Positions 7,563 to 15,707 are shown, counted from the first letter of the stretch. The stretch is 64,000 nucleotides of DNA from Tropicibacter alexandrii (GCF_003667315.2 NZ_RCTZ02000005.1:248001-312000); one strand, 5' to 3'. The notes: generated by a model not told the origin, from the letters alone. A program made the numbers and translations.

Positions 7563-9239
7563 TCACGCGGCCTTTGTCCGTTTCGCGTCCTCGGCGCCGT
7601 AAAGCGCCGTCTTGAACGGCGCCATGCCGACGCGCTTGTAGGTGTCGAGGAAAGGTTCGTCCTTGCCCTCGCGCACGTCCAGATAGGCCCCGATCAGGCG
7701 TTCGATGGCGGGGATGATCTCTTCGGCGGAAAAGCCCGGCCCGGTGCGACCCCCCAGCGCCATGTCGGCGCGGTGGTCGCCGCCCAGCGTGATCTGGTAG
7801 TTCTCGACGCCCGCACGATCAAGTCCAAGGATGCCGATATGGCCCACATGGTGGTGACCGCAGGCGTTGATGCAGCCCGAGATCTTGATCTTGAGCGCAC
7901 CGATCTCATGCTCCAGCTTCAACTCGTCGAAGCGGGTCGCGATCTGTTGCGCAATCGGGATCGAGCGCGCGGTGGCCAGCGCGCAGTAATCCATGCCGGG
8001 GCAGGCGATGATGTCCGAGATCAGGCCGATATTCGCCGTGGCCAGACCGTGCGATTTCAGGCGCGCGTGGATCACCGGCAGGTCGGCCTTGTGCACATGC
8101 GGCAGGACGATGTTTTGCTCATGGCTGATGCGCAGCTCGTCATGGCCGAATTCGCGGGCGATGTCGGCGATCACGCGCATCTGGTCCGAGGTCGCATCGC
8201 CGGGTGTTGCGCCATGCGCCTTGAGGCTGATCTCGGTGATGGCATAGCCCTCGGCCCGATGGTCGGACAGGTTAGTATCGGCCCAAGAGCGGAAGACCGG
8301 GTCGCTCTCATAGGCGCGCTCGAAGTCCGAAATCGGGCGTTTTGTGAACGAAGGGGCAGCAAACTGGGCCTTTATCGCATCAAACAGGGCAAGGTCCGCG
8401 CCGTTGAACGCCTGACGCGTCTCGGCAAAGCGGTCCTCAACCAGACGGCGGATTTCGTCGATGCCGTGTTCGTGCAACGTGATCTTGATGCGCGCCTTGT
8501 ACTTGTTGTCGCGGCGGCCCAGCAGGTTCCAGACAGAGACGACCGCTTCGATATACGGTAGCAAATCGGCCTGCGGCACGAAGTCATTCAGCACCTTGCC
8601 GATCATCGGCGTGCGGCCAAGGCCACCGCCCACCAGCACGGCATAGCCGATCTCGCCGTCACGCTCGACGATACGCAGGCCGATGTCATGGGCGGCGGTC
8701 ACGGCGCGGTCATTCGGGGAACCGGTCACGGCGACCTTGAACTTGCGCGGCAGGAACTGGAATTCCGGGTGGTCGGTGGACCATTGCCGGATCAGCTCGG
8801 CCACCGGGCGCGGATCGGCGACCTCATCGGCGGCGGCCCCGGCAAAGTGGTCGGCGGTCACGTTGCGGATCGTGTTGCCCGAGGTCTGGATGGCGTGCAT
8901 CTGCACCTCGGCCAGCGCGTCGAGCATGTCGGGCACGTCGCGCAGTTGCGGCCAGTTGTACTGGATATTCTGGCGCGTGGTGAAGTGGCCATAGCCCTTG
9001 TCCCAGCGGTCGGCAATATCGGCCAGCTTGTGCATCTGGCGGCTGTTCAGCGTGCCATAGGGGATCGCCACGCGCAGCATATAGGCGTGCAGTTGCAGGT
9101 AGAGGCCGTTCATCAGGCGCAGCGGCTTGAACTCATCCTCGGTCAGGCTGCCGTCGATGCGGCGCTCGACCTGCGCGCGGAACTGGCGGTTGCGCTCGGC
9201 GACGAAGGCGGCGTCGAAATCGGAATAGCTGTACATCAT
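7563..9239 (-). CDS. cysI: siroheme nitrite/sulfite reductase, probably sulfite reductase hemoprotein
   Basis: 558 residues. The siroheme/4Fe-4S cysteines are visible as CPGMDYC (about residue 411) and CINACGHHH (about residue 456), the standard C-x5-C and C-x3-C arrangement. The N-terminal duplicated ferredoxin-like half is present (YGHFTTRQNIQYNWP). The reaction is six-electron reduction of sulfite to sulfide. Gene neighbours cysH, cobA, DUF934 and DUF2849 favour sulfite over nitrite. No cysJ flavoprotein is adjacent, so the electron donor is probably ferredoxin, with the fpr gene nearby as a source. The start ATG overlaps the DUF2849 stop by 4 bases. Confidence 0.92.
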   Translation of the reverse strand: MMYSYSDFDAAFVAERNRQFRAQVERRIDGSLTEDEFKPLRLMNGLYLQLHAYMLRVAIPYGTLNSRQMHKLADIADRWDKGYGHFTTRQNIQYNWPQLRDVPDMLDALAEVQMHAIQTSGNTIRNVTADHFAGAAADEVADPRPVAELIRQWSTDHPEFQFLPRKFKVAVTGSPNDRAVTAAHDIGLRIVERDGEIGYAVLVGGGLGRTPMIGKVLNDFVPQADLLPYIEAVVSVWNLLGRRDNKYKARIKITLHEHGIDEIRRLVEDRFAETRQAFNGADLALFDAIKAQFAAPSFTKRPISDFERAYESDPVFRSWADTNLSDHRAEGYAITEISLKAHGATPGDATSDQMRVIADIAREFGHDELRISHEQNIVLPHVHKADLPVIHARLKSHGLATANIGLISDIIACPGMDYCALATARSIPIAQQIATRFDELKLEHEIGALKIKISGCINACGHHHVGHIGILGLDRAGVENYQITLGGDHRADMALGGRTGPGFSAEEIIPAIERLIGAYLDVREGKDEPFLDTYKRVGMAPFKTALYGAEDAKRTKAA

Positions 9240-9547
9240 GCGCTCCTTTTCAGCTCGGCCTGTTTGCCGTGAGCGTAGTTGGACGGCCCCGTGCGTCGGA
9301 AGGCCTCGCGGAAATGGGTCGGTTCCGGGCCATCGGCCCCGGGCACCATGTCGACGAGGTAGACACCGACAACCTCATGGCTGCGTTTCTCGGCGTCGAG
9401 CAGTCGCACCTGCGCATCGGCCTCGTCGGTCAGCAGGTCGGCGTCAGACAGATGGGGGGACCAGCGGTCGTCGGCGGTCAGATAGACGACCTCACCCGAA
9501 AGCAGGGCGTTGGCGGTGATCACTTTGGGCGTGAAGGGTTTCGGCAT
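9236..9547 (-). CDS. DUF2849 domain protein
   Basis: 103 residues. The motif pattern ITANALLSGEVVYLTADDRW at the start and HFREAFRRTGPSNYAHGKQA at the end is typical of the DUF2849 family. Family knowledge: it is found between siroheme synthase and sulfite/nitrite reductase genes in alphaproteobacteria, sometimes annotated as sulfite reductase-associated, with no assigned activity. It overlaps both neighbours by a few bases (cobA stop and cysI start), which indicates translational coupling. No signal peptide, so it should act in the cytoplasm. Confidence 0.85.
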   Translation of the reverse strand: MPKPFTPKVITANALLSGEVVYLTADDRWSPHLSDADLLTDEADAQVRLLDAEKRSHEVVGVYLVDMVPGADGPEPTHFREAFRRTGPSNYAHGKQAELKRSA

Positions 9548-10341
9548 CAGGACACCTCCTGTCGCGGGAATTGGGATTGAACGGCGTCGCGAGGCGCGAG
9601 GCCAAGAAGCAGAAGGGTGGGACCCGTAACCTCGTGTACGTCAAGCGCCATGGGCAGGTCGGCCAGCGTAGTGGCAATGTGGCGGGCATCCGCGCGAGAG
9701 GCGTTTTCGACCACGGTCACGGGGGTCGCCGGGGCGGCGCCATGCATCAAGAGGCGACCTTGGATAAAGCGCGAGGCCTTCTTGCCCATGTAAATCGCGG
9801 CGACCTCGCCCGGGCGGGCCAGTGCGCGCCAGTCGTGGTCGGCGAAGCCCTTCATGTCGTGGCCGGTCATGATCCGGGCAGAGGCATTGCGGCCGCGTTT
9901 GGTCAGCGACTGGCCGATCCCGGCCAGCGCGGCAGAGGCGGCGGTGATGCCGGGGACGATGTCAAACGGGATGCCGGCGGCGTCGAGCGCATCCATTTCC
10001 TCGTCCAGACGACCGAAGACGGTCGGGTCGCCGCCCTTCAGACGCACGACGCGTGCGCCGGTCCGGGCGTGCTCGACGATCAGCGCGTTGATCTGGTCCT
10101 GCGACACCGACGGGCCGAAGCCGGTCTTGCCCACATCGACCCGGCGCGCCTGCGGGGCGAGGGCGAGAATCTCGTCGCTGACGAGACGGTCATGGATCAC
10201 CACCTGCGCAATTTCCAGCGCACGGATCGCCTTGAGCGTCAGCAACTCGGCATCGCCGGGACCGGAGCCCACGAAACAGACATGCATGCCGCGCGCGGGG
10301 CGCTTGCGGGCAAGGCGGGCCGTGAGGCGGGACAGGATCAT
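9547..10341 (-). CDS. cobA: uroporphyrinogen-III C-methyltransferase (siroheme synthesis)
   Basis: 264 residues from the ATG at 10341, which has GAAGGAG upstream. The upstream frame extension (19 residues) has no comparable ribosome site. SAM-binding motifs VGSGPGDAELLTLKA (24-38) and RLKGGDPTVFGRL (100-112) are diagnostic of SUMT enzymes. It methylates uroporphyrinogen III twice to precorrin-2, the first step to siroheme (needed by CysI) and also to cobalamin. It lacks the CysG N-terminal dehydrogenase/ferrochelatase domain, so those steps must be encoded elsewhere. It is the first gene of the cys run. The promoter region contains an inverted repeat shared with the divergent Lrp-family gene. 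Confidence 0.93.
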   Translation of the reverse strand: MILSRLTARLARKRPARGMHVCFVGSGPGDAELLTLKAIRALEIAQVVIHDRLVSDEILALAPQARRVDVGKTGFGPSVSQDQINALIVEHARTGARVVRLKGGDPTVFGRLDEEMDALDAAGIPFDIVPGITAASAALAGIGQSLTKRGRNASARIMTGHDMKGFADHDWRALARPGEVAAIYMGKKASRFIQGRLLMHGAAPATPVTVVENASRADARHIATTLADLPMALDVHEVTGPTLLLLGLAPRDAVQSQFPRQEVS

Positions 10342-10376
10342 GGCGGGGCTCCTTCGAAGGCGCGTTTCTGAAGTGA

Positions 10377-10419
10377 TATATAGGAAATTGTTCCGCATCT
10401 GGGCTAGGTCCTTGCGGAA
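10377..10419 (-). promoter_or_regulatory. candidate promoter and operator of the cobA-cys operon
   Basis: A TATATA box at 10377-10382 has no good -35 hexamer. Instead an inverted repeat TTCCGCA...TGCGGAA (10391-10397 and 10413-10419, spacer 15) covers the -35 area. This arrangement suits activation by a bound regulator; the neighbouring Lrp-family protein is the obvious candidate. Confidence 0.4.
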
Positions 10420-10462
10420 ATAAGGAATGATGTTCTAAATGGCGACGTCAGCGGGCCGGGTG

Positions 10463-10479
10463 TTCCGCTTTTGCCGGAA
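10463..10479. promoter_or_regulatory. second TTCCG/CGGAA inverted repeat before the Lrp-family gene
   Basis: TTCCG and CGGAA separated by 7 bases, 13 bases before the GTG start of the regulator. It shares its half-site with the larger inverted repeat at 10391-10419. Possibly an autoregulatory site. Confidence 0.3.
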
Positions 10480-10492
10480 TAGGAGAACAGCG

Positions 10493-10948
10493 GTGAAGAT
10501 CGACGCCACGGATCGGAAAATCCTTATCGAGCTGCAACGCGACGCGGCGCAGTCGCTGGACGACATCGCCAAGGCGGTCGGGTCGTCGAAGACGCCGGTC
10601 TGGAACCGAATCCGCAAGATGAAGGAGGCGGGCGTGATCGGCGCGCAGACCGTGCTGCTGGATGCCGAGGCGCTGGGATTCGAGGCGACCTTCTTCGTGC
10701 TGATCCGCACCTCGGAACACGAGGCGGAGTGGCAGAACCGCTTTCTCAAGGCGCTGCGCGAGCGCCCCGAAGTGCAGGAGGCGCACCGGCTGGCAGGGGA
10801 TATCGACTATATCCTGAAGGTGCGGGTCAGGAACGCCCGCGCCTATGACGCCTTTTACCAAGCGTTGATTTCAGAGGTGAAGGTGCACAACGTCACGGCG
10901 CTTTTGTCGATGGAAGAGATCAAGGCGACCGTGGCCCTGCCATTGTGA
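10493..10948 (+). CDS. Lrp/AsnC family transcriptional regulator
   Basis: 151 residues from the GTG at 10493, preceded by AGGAG at good spacing. An earlier in-frame ATG at 10439 would add 18 residues not typical of the family. The N-terminus VKIDATDRKILIELQRDA begins the winged helix-turn-helix (DDIAKAVGSSKTPVWNRIRK), followed by the RAM ligand-binding domain (about 65-150). It is divergent from the sulfur-assimilation operon with inverted repeats between them, so regulation of cys genes in response to an amino acid such as cysteine is plausible. The effector is not predictable from sequence. Confidence 0.92.
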   Translation: MKIDATDRKILIELQRDAAQSLDDIAKAVGSSKTPVWNRIRKMKEAGVIGAQTVLLDAEALGFEATFFVLIRTSEHEAEWQNRFLKALRERPEVQEAHRLAGDIDYILKVRVRNARAYDAFYQALISEVKVHNVTALLSMEEIKATVALPL

Positions 10949-10960
10949 GGTTGGATGCGC

Positions 10961-10994
10961 TCCGCGCGGGGGTATTTTGACCAAGAAGAAGGGC
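10961..10994 (+). repeat. R repeat, copy a
   Basis: CGCGGGGGTATTTTGACC followed by AAGAAGAAGGG. It matches the tail of the R family (GTATTT...AGAAGAA). It lies in the 46-base gap between two convergent genes. Confidence 0.6.
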
Positions 10995-12167
10995 TTAGCG
11001 GGTGATCTTCAAGCGGCTGAGCCCGTGGAAATGGTAGAGATTGGCGTAGCGCGGCGGCTCTGACAGGCGCATGTCGGGGCAGCGTTCGAAGAGGATCGGC
11101 AGGGCGATCTGCAGTTCCAGCCGGGCCAGAGGCGCGCCGACGCAGAAATGCAGGCCCGCGCCGAAGCTGGTGTTCTGGACGACCTTGCGGGCGGGGTCGA
11201 AGCGGTCTGGATCGGGCCAGACCGCAGGGTCGCGATTGGCGGCCCCCAGCAGCAGCGCCACCTGATCGCCGGGCTGGAAAGTATGGCCGAAGGCCTCGAC
11301 CGTCTCATAGGCGTAGCGGGTGAACATGTGCAAAGGCGGGTCGTAGCGCAGGATTTCCTCGGTCACGGGCTCGGCCCGTTCGGGGGGGATCGGTGTTCCC
11401 GTCTCCAGCAAGGTCTTGATCCCGTTGCCCATGGTGTGGACGGTCGCCTCGTGCCCGGCATTGAGCAGCAGGATGCATGTGGTGATCAACTCGTCGGTGG
11501 AGAGTTTCTCGCCCGCTTCCTCGGCGGCGATCAGTTGGGTGATCAGGTCATCGGCGGGGGTCTGACGCCGCTCCTCGACATAGCCGCGGATGAAATCGCC
11601 GAACTCGCGCGCGGCGGTGGCGGCGGCGTCCTCGACCTGACGGTCGCGGCGGGCCTGATACATGGCGACCATGGCGTTGGACCAGGCCAAAAGCTGGTCG
11701 GCCATGGTCTCCGGGACGCCCAGAAGGCGGCAGATCACGATCACCGGGATCGGCTGGCAGAAGGCGGGCAGCAGGTCGACCTCGCCCTCGGGGAAGGCGT
11801 CGATCAACTGGTGGCTGAGCGCGGCGATCTCTGGCCCGAGCGCGGCGATGCGGCGCGAGGTAAAGGCGCGCAGCACGAGGCTGCGCAGGCGGGTGTGGCG
11901 GGGCGGCTCCAGTTCCAGCATGGAATGGGCTTCGATGGCGTAGAAGGGCGCGAGGTGGTCGGGCACCGCGGGGACCTGATCCGCCGGGCATTCGCGCCCG
12001 AAACGCCGGTCGCGTAGCAACGCATGTACCGCCCCATGCGACACGGCGCAGGGCATGCCGTATTCCTCCCACCAGACGAGGTCGCCATGGGTTCGCCAGT
12101 CGGCATAGGCCGTGTAAGGGTCCTGAACGAAGGCCGGATCGGTCGGAGAAAGTGAGACGCGTTGCAT
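10995..12167 (-). CDS. cytochrome P450
   Basis: 390 residues, soluble bacterial size. The heme-binding loop FGAGLHFCVGAPLARLE places the thiolate ligand at Cys342. The I-helix oxygen-activation motif is AGHEAT, and the K-helix ExxR is EEILRY. It is a CYP105/CYP107-like class-I enzyme in general layout, so it would need ferredoxin and a reductase; none is adjacent. The substrate is not predictable. It is divergent from dctB with only about 55 bases between starts, so the two may share a control region. Confidence 0.93.
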   Translation of the reverse strand: MQRVSLSPTDPAFVQDPYTAYADWRTHGDLVWWEEYGMPCAVSHGAVHALLRDRRFGRECPADQVPAVPDHLAPFYAIEAHSMLELEPPRHTRLRSLVLRAFTSRRIAALGPEIAALSHQLIDAFPEGEVDLLPAFCQPIPVIVICRLLGVPETMADQLLAWSNAMVAMYQARRDRQVEDAAATAAREFGDFIRGYVEERRQTPADDLITQLIAAEEAGEKLSTDELITTCILLLNAGHEATVHTMGNGIKTLLETGTPIPPERAEPVTEEILRYDPPLHMFTRYAYETVEAFGHTFQPGDQVALLLGAANRDPAVWPDPDRFDPARKVVQNTSFGAGLHFCVGAPLARLELQIALPILFERCPDMRLSEPPRYANLYHFHGLSRLKITR

Positions 12168-12221
12168 GGCGCGACCCTGCCGCGACTTGGCAGCGGGCGC
12201 AAGACCGCGCTAGGAAGACGC

Positions 12222-14027
12222 ATGGCAGGTTTTTCGCAACGTCGCGGCACCGTGGTGCTGCTGTTCCTGTGCCTCGTGGCGGCGCTTGGCTGGGGCGTGT
12301 GGCGCTATGGGCTGGCGCAGGCCTTGGGGCAGGTGGCGGCGCGCGGGCAGGCCGACCTTGCGCTGGCCTCGGACCGGCTGGTGACGGGGCTGCAACGCTA
12401 TCGCTCGGTTGCCGTATTGTTGGCGGATCATCCCGCGCTGCAGGCGCTGCATGGCGGCGGATCGCGCATCACCGCCGACCGGCTGCTGCTGGCCAGTGCC
12501 GACCGGACCGGCGCGATGACGGCGGTCTATGCCGACCGGAGGGGGCAGGTCCTTGCTTCGGCGCATGAGGAGGTTCCGCACGATCTGGTCGCGCAGCCTT
12601 GGTTCCATAGGGCGCTCGACGGGGCGCTGGGGGTCGGTCATGGCATCGACGATGTCTTTGGCAAGCGCACCTTCTACTATGCCACGCCCTCTTTCGGCCC
12701 GTCGGGGGCGGTGCGCGGCGTGGTGGTGATCCTCGTCGATGTCGAACTGCTGGAACGGGTCTGGCGCGGTTCGCGCCCGGCGGTGTTGTTCAGCGACGAA
12801 ACCGGCGAGGTGTTCATCACCAATCGCTCGGAACTGCTGTTCTGGCGCGTCGAATCCAGCGGGTTGGTTGGCCCCGAAGGCGCGGTCACGCAGGTCTCCC
12901 GGCGCGTTGGCGACTACGAGATCTGGCGCCAGAAGATCAGCGCCTACGTGCCCGAAGACGCCCTGCATTTGGTCCAGCCCCTGCCGGTGATCGACCTCGT
13001 GGGCGAGGCGCTGATCGATGCGGGCCCGGCGCGGCGCGTGGCGGGTTTGCAGGCGGCGGTCGTGGTCGCGCTGTGCCTGTTCTTCGGCTCGCTGCTTTTC
13101 CTCGCGATGGAGCGCCGTCGCGCCCTTGCGCTGGTCAATGTCCGGCTGGAGGCGCGCGTTCGCGAGCGCACGGTGGAGTTGGAGGCCACCAACACCGCCC
13201 TGCGCCACGAGGTGTCGGAGCGCGAGGAGGCCGAGGCGGCGCTGCGCCGGGCGCAGGCCGATCTGGTGCAGGCTGGCAAGCTGAGCGCCTTGGGGCAGAT
13301 GTCGGCGGGCATCAGCCACGAGCTGAACCAGCCGCTGATGGCGATCCAGCAATTCGCCGAGAACGGCAGGGCCTTCCTGCTGCGCGACAGGTCCGACCGG
13401 GCGGGCGAGAATCTGGACCGGATCGCGGACATGGCGGCGCGGGCGGCGCGGATCATCCGCAACCTGCGCGCCTTTGCACGCAACGAAAGCGAACCGATGG
13501 GGCGGGTGGACTTGTGCGCCGTGATCGACACGGTGATCGAGCTGACCCAGACGCGGCTGCGCGACGATGGCGTGCTGCTCGAGTGGACCCGCCCCGCCGG
13601 GCCGGTCTTCGTCAAAGGGGGCGAGGTGCGGCTGGGGCAGGTCTTCGTCAACTTGATCAACAACGCCGCCGATGCGATGTCCGGACAGGACGACAAGCGG
13701 ATCGTGATCGAGCTGCACGACGCGGTGCCGCTGACGGTGCAGGTGCGCGACACCGGGCCGGGCATCGCGGACCCGGAAAAGGTGTTCGAGCCGTTCTATT
13801 CGACCAAGCAGGTGGGCGACGGGATGGGGCTGGGCCTTTCCATTTCCTATGGTCTGGTGCAAAGCTTTGGCGGCAATATCCGCGGAACCAATACCGGCGA
13901 GGGGGCGATGTTCACGGTCGAGCTGGAGCGCTGGGAGGATAGCGGGGAAGGGGGCTTTGCCCCCGGCGCTGACGCGCCTCCCCCACGGTATTTGGAGCCA
14001 GAAGAAACCCGGAGTGCGCGGCGATGA
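12222..14027 (+). CDS. dctB: C4-dicarboxylate transport sensor histidine kinase DctB
   Basis: 601 residues from the ATG at 12222 (AGGAAG upstream). A first membrane span (about 10-32) is followed by a periplasmic double-PDC sensor (about 35-280: HGIDDVFGKRTFYYATPSFG), a second span (about 285-305), a linker helix, and the kinase core. LSALGQMSAGISHELNQPL carries the phosphoacceptor His366, and HATPase motifs are NLINNAADAM and DTGPGIADP. The periplasmic domain in this family senses dicarboxylates. The gene overlaps dctD by 4 bases. The last about 27 residues, after the end of the ATPase fold at VELERWE, are encoded by an R repeat and are Gly/Pro/Arg-rich. Confidence 0.93.
   Translation: MAGFSQRRGTVVLLFLCLVAALGWGVWRYGLAQALGQVAARGQADLALASDRLVTGLQRYRSVAVLLADHPALQALHGGGSRITADRLLLASADRTGAMTAVYADRRGQVLASAHEEVPHDLVAQPWFHRALDGALGVGHGIDDVFGKRTFYYATPSFGPSGAVRGVVVILVDVELLERVWRGSRPAVLFSDETGEVFITNRSELLFWRVESSGLVGPEGAVTQVSRRVGDYEIWRQKISAYVPEDALHLVQPLPVIDLVGEALIDAGPARRVAGLQAAVVVALCLFFGSLLFLAMERRRALALVNVRLEARVRERTVELEATNTALRHEVSEREEAEAALRRAQADLVQAGKLSALGQMSAGISHELNQPLMAIQQFAENGRAFLLRDRSDRAGENLDRIADMAARAARIIRNLRAFARNESEPMGRVDLCAVIDTVIELTQTRLRDDGVLLEWTRPAGPVFVKGGEVRLGQVFVNLINNAADAMSGQDDKRIVIELHDAVPLTVQVRDTGPGIADPEKVFEPFYSTKQVGDGMGLGLSISYGLVQSFGGNIRGTNTGEGAMFTVELERWEDSGEGGFAPGADAPPPRYLEPEETRSARR
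13950..14010 (+). repeat. R repeat, copy b, inside the 3' end of dctB
   Basis: Hairpin GGGGGCTTTGCCCCC, then CCCCCACGGTATTTGGAG and CCAGAAGAAACCC. It encodes the C-terminal tail of DctB and ends 14 bases before the dctD start. Confidence 0.85.
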
Positions 14028-15256
14028 GCGGTTTGGTCCTCGTGGTGGATGACGATCTGGCGGTGCGCGAGGCGCTGGCGCAGACGTTGGAACTGGCCGA
14101 GTACGAGCCGGTCACGGCGGGGTCCTTCGTCGAGGCCAAGGATCGGATCGGGCCGGAGTTTCGCGGCGTGATCGTGTCCGACATCCGCATGCCCGGGCGC
14201 GACGGGTTCCATCTGCTGGACTATGCGCGCGGGGTGGATCCGGACCTGCCGGTGATCCTGCTGACCGGCGAGGGCGATATCCCGATGGCGGTGCGGGCCA
14301 TGACCAAGGGGGCTTTCGGCTTTCTCGAAAAGCCCTGCGCGGCGGCGGACCTGACGGCGCTGATCAGCCGGGCGCTCAAGGCGCGCGGCCATGTGCTGGA
14401 AAATCGCGCGCTCAAGGCGCAGTTGGAAACCGGCGATCCTGCGGCGCGCATGTTGTTCGGGCGCTCCGCCAAGGCAGAGGAGTTGCGCGCGCGGGTGCGT
14501 GCGGCGGCGCGCGGCGGCAGCGAGGTTCTGGTGCAGGGGGCGCCGGGCTCGGGGATTTCCAAGGTCGCCGAGGTGATCCACCTCAGTTCCATCCGCGCCA
14601 AGGGCCCGTTCGAGAAACGCGCAGCCGGCGGGCTGGACCGCGGGGCGCTGGATGAGCTGTGGGAGGCCTGCGCGGGCGGGACCCTGTTTCTGGACGAGAT
14701 CGGGCGCCTGCCCGGTGACAGCCAGCTGGCGCTGGCCGATTGCGTCGATCGCGGTGGCGCCGTGCTGATCGGGGGGACCACGCAGGATCTGGGCGAAGAG
14801 GTCACTGCCGGGCGGTTTTCCAGCGAGTTGTTCTACCGGCTCGAGGTTGCGCGCGTGCGCATCCCGTCGATCGCCGAGCGGCCCGAGGATATCCCCGTCC
14901 TGTTCCGGCATTACGTGGCGCAGGCGGCCGAGCAGGCGGGCATCACGCCGCCGGAAATCTCGCCCGACCATCTGGCCGGGCTGATGGCGCAGGATTGGCC
15001 CGGCAATGCTCGGTCGCTGATGTCGGCGGCCATGCGCTTTGTCCTTGGCATGCCAGAGGAACTGTCCCGGCAGGGCGGTCTTGGGCTGGCCGAGCAGATG
15101 GCGCAGGTGGAACGGTCGTTGTTGGCTGCCGCGCTCGGGCGTCACAACGGCAAGGCGTCGGACGCAGCGCGCGCGCTGAAGCTGCCGCGCAAGACGTTTT
15201 ACGACAAGCTGACGAAATACGGGCTGAAACCCGAGGATTTTCGCCGTGACGGCTGA
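14024..15256 (+). CDS. dctD: DctD-type response regulator with degenerate sigma54-activator domain
   Basis: 410 residues. Receiver domain 1-120 with phosphoacceptor Asp53 (VIVSDIRMPGRDG), AAA+ domain about 145-365, and a Fis-type helix-turn-helix at the C-terminus (GKASDAARALKLPRKTFYDK). Walker B is intact (GGTLFLDEIG). Walker A reads GAPGSGIS (172-179), with the essential Lys replaced by Ile178. The segment that should hold the GAFTGA sigma54-contact loop is missing: PFEKRAAGGLDRGALDELW leads straight to Walker B. It therefore probably cannot hydrolyse ATP to remodel sigma54 holoenzyme. It overlaps dctB by 4 bases. The likely targets are inverted repeats upstream of dctP. Confidence 0.9.
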   Translation: MSGLVLVVDDDLAVREALAQTLELAEYEPVTAGSFVEAKDRIGPEFRGVIVSDIRMPGRDGFHLLDYARGVDPDLPVILLTGEGDIPMAVRAMTKGAFGFLEKPCAAADLTALISRALKARGHVLENRALKAQLETGDPAARMLFGRSAKAEELRARVRAAARGGSEVLVQGAPGSGISKVAEVIHLSSIRAKGPFEKRAAGGLDRGALDELWEACAGGTLFLDEIGRLPGDSQLALADCVDRGGAVLIGGTTQDLGEEVTAGRFSSELFYRLEVARVRIPSIAERPEDIPVLFRHYVAQAAEQAGITPPEISPDHLAGLMAQDWPGNARSLMSAAMRFVLGMPEELSRQGGLGLAEQMAQVERSLLAAALGRHNGKASDAARALKLPRKTFYDKLTKYGLKPEDFRRDG

Positions 15257-15461
15257 ACGGTTCATGGTGGTGCGCGTGCCGGGATCGGGGCCGCCGGCGC
15301 TGATCGGCGCGCCGTATGACTTTGCCACGCTGGCCGACGCAAAGGCACGCATCGCCGAAATCGAGGCTACGCACCGCAAGAGCCATCACACCCATCTGGA
15401 GATCGTGCCCTATCGCGGCGCGCTGGCACAGGCGCTGGCAGAGCGGGGGATTCTGGCCTGA
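15246..15461 (+). CDS. small conserved-looking hypothetical protein after dctD
   Basis: 71 residues from a GTG at 15246, overlapping the dctD stop by 11 bases. The sequence FMVVRVPGSGPPALIGAPYD then FATLADAKARIAEIEATH reads like a compact alpha/beta protein, with strong third-position GC as in neighbouring genes. No signal peptide, membrane segment or known motif is seen. Its overlap suggests translational coupling with dctBD, but no function can be assigned. Confidence 0.6.
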   Translation: MTAERFMVVRVPGSGPPALIGAPYDFATLADAKARIAEIEATHRKSHHTHLEIVPYRGALAQALAERGILA

Positions 15462-15466
15462 CGGCG

Positions 15467-15486
15467 TTGTGCGGATTCCCGCACAA
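15467..15486. promoter_or_regulatory. upstream DctD-type operator (perfect inverted repeat)
   Basis: TTGTGCGG-ATTC-CCGCACAA, an 8-bp perfect dyad. The half-site TTGTGCGG resembles known DctD upstream activating sites in rhizobia. It lies about 230 bases before the dctP start. Confidence 0.65.
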
Positions 15487-15501
15487 TGGGCGCTAACAGC
15501 C

Positions 15502-15517
15502 GTGCGAGATTTCGCAC
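15502..15517. promoter_or_regulatory. second DctD-type operator
   Basis: GTGCGA-GATT-TCGCAC, with flanking bases continuing the similarity (TCGCACAAT). Its centre is 33 bp from that of the first operator, about three helical turns, so two dimers could bind on one DNA face. Confidence 0.65.
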
Positions 15518-15546
15518 AATGCCGCAGCGCAGCTTCATGCGACGGA

Positions 15547-15567
15547 TGCGTTAATCATGATAACGCA
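15547..15567. promoter_or_regulatory. third inverted repeat upstream of dctP
   Basis: TGCGTTA-ATCATGA-TAACGCA. It is a 7-bp dyad unlike the two DctD-type sites, possibly for another regulator. The region to 15707 is AT-rich compared with its surroundings and should contain the dctP promoter, but no clear -35/-10 pair or -24/-12 element was found. Confidence 0.35.
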
Positions 15568-15707
15568 ATGCAATATAACAATAAAATGCGATGGCTGATT
15601 TTTGGTCATATAGGGCTTGAACGAATTTTCACCACACGGTTTCGTGTCGCCATCCGGGGCCCTGAGGAGGGGCTCGGCCAAACACTCGTATCTTTGGGAG
15701 GATACCC

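Noticed and set aside
12210-13862. 550-codon open frame on the minus strand opposite dctB
   Set aside because: It mirrors the dctB codon pattern (high GC at third positions opens antisense frames), shows no domain, and would fully overlap a clear histidine kinase.
15419-15440. TGGCAC near the end of the small ORF as a sigma54 -24 element
   Set aside because: The -12 part does not match TTGC at the required spacing, and the site lies upstream of the DctD-type operators.
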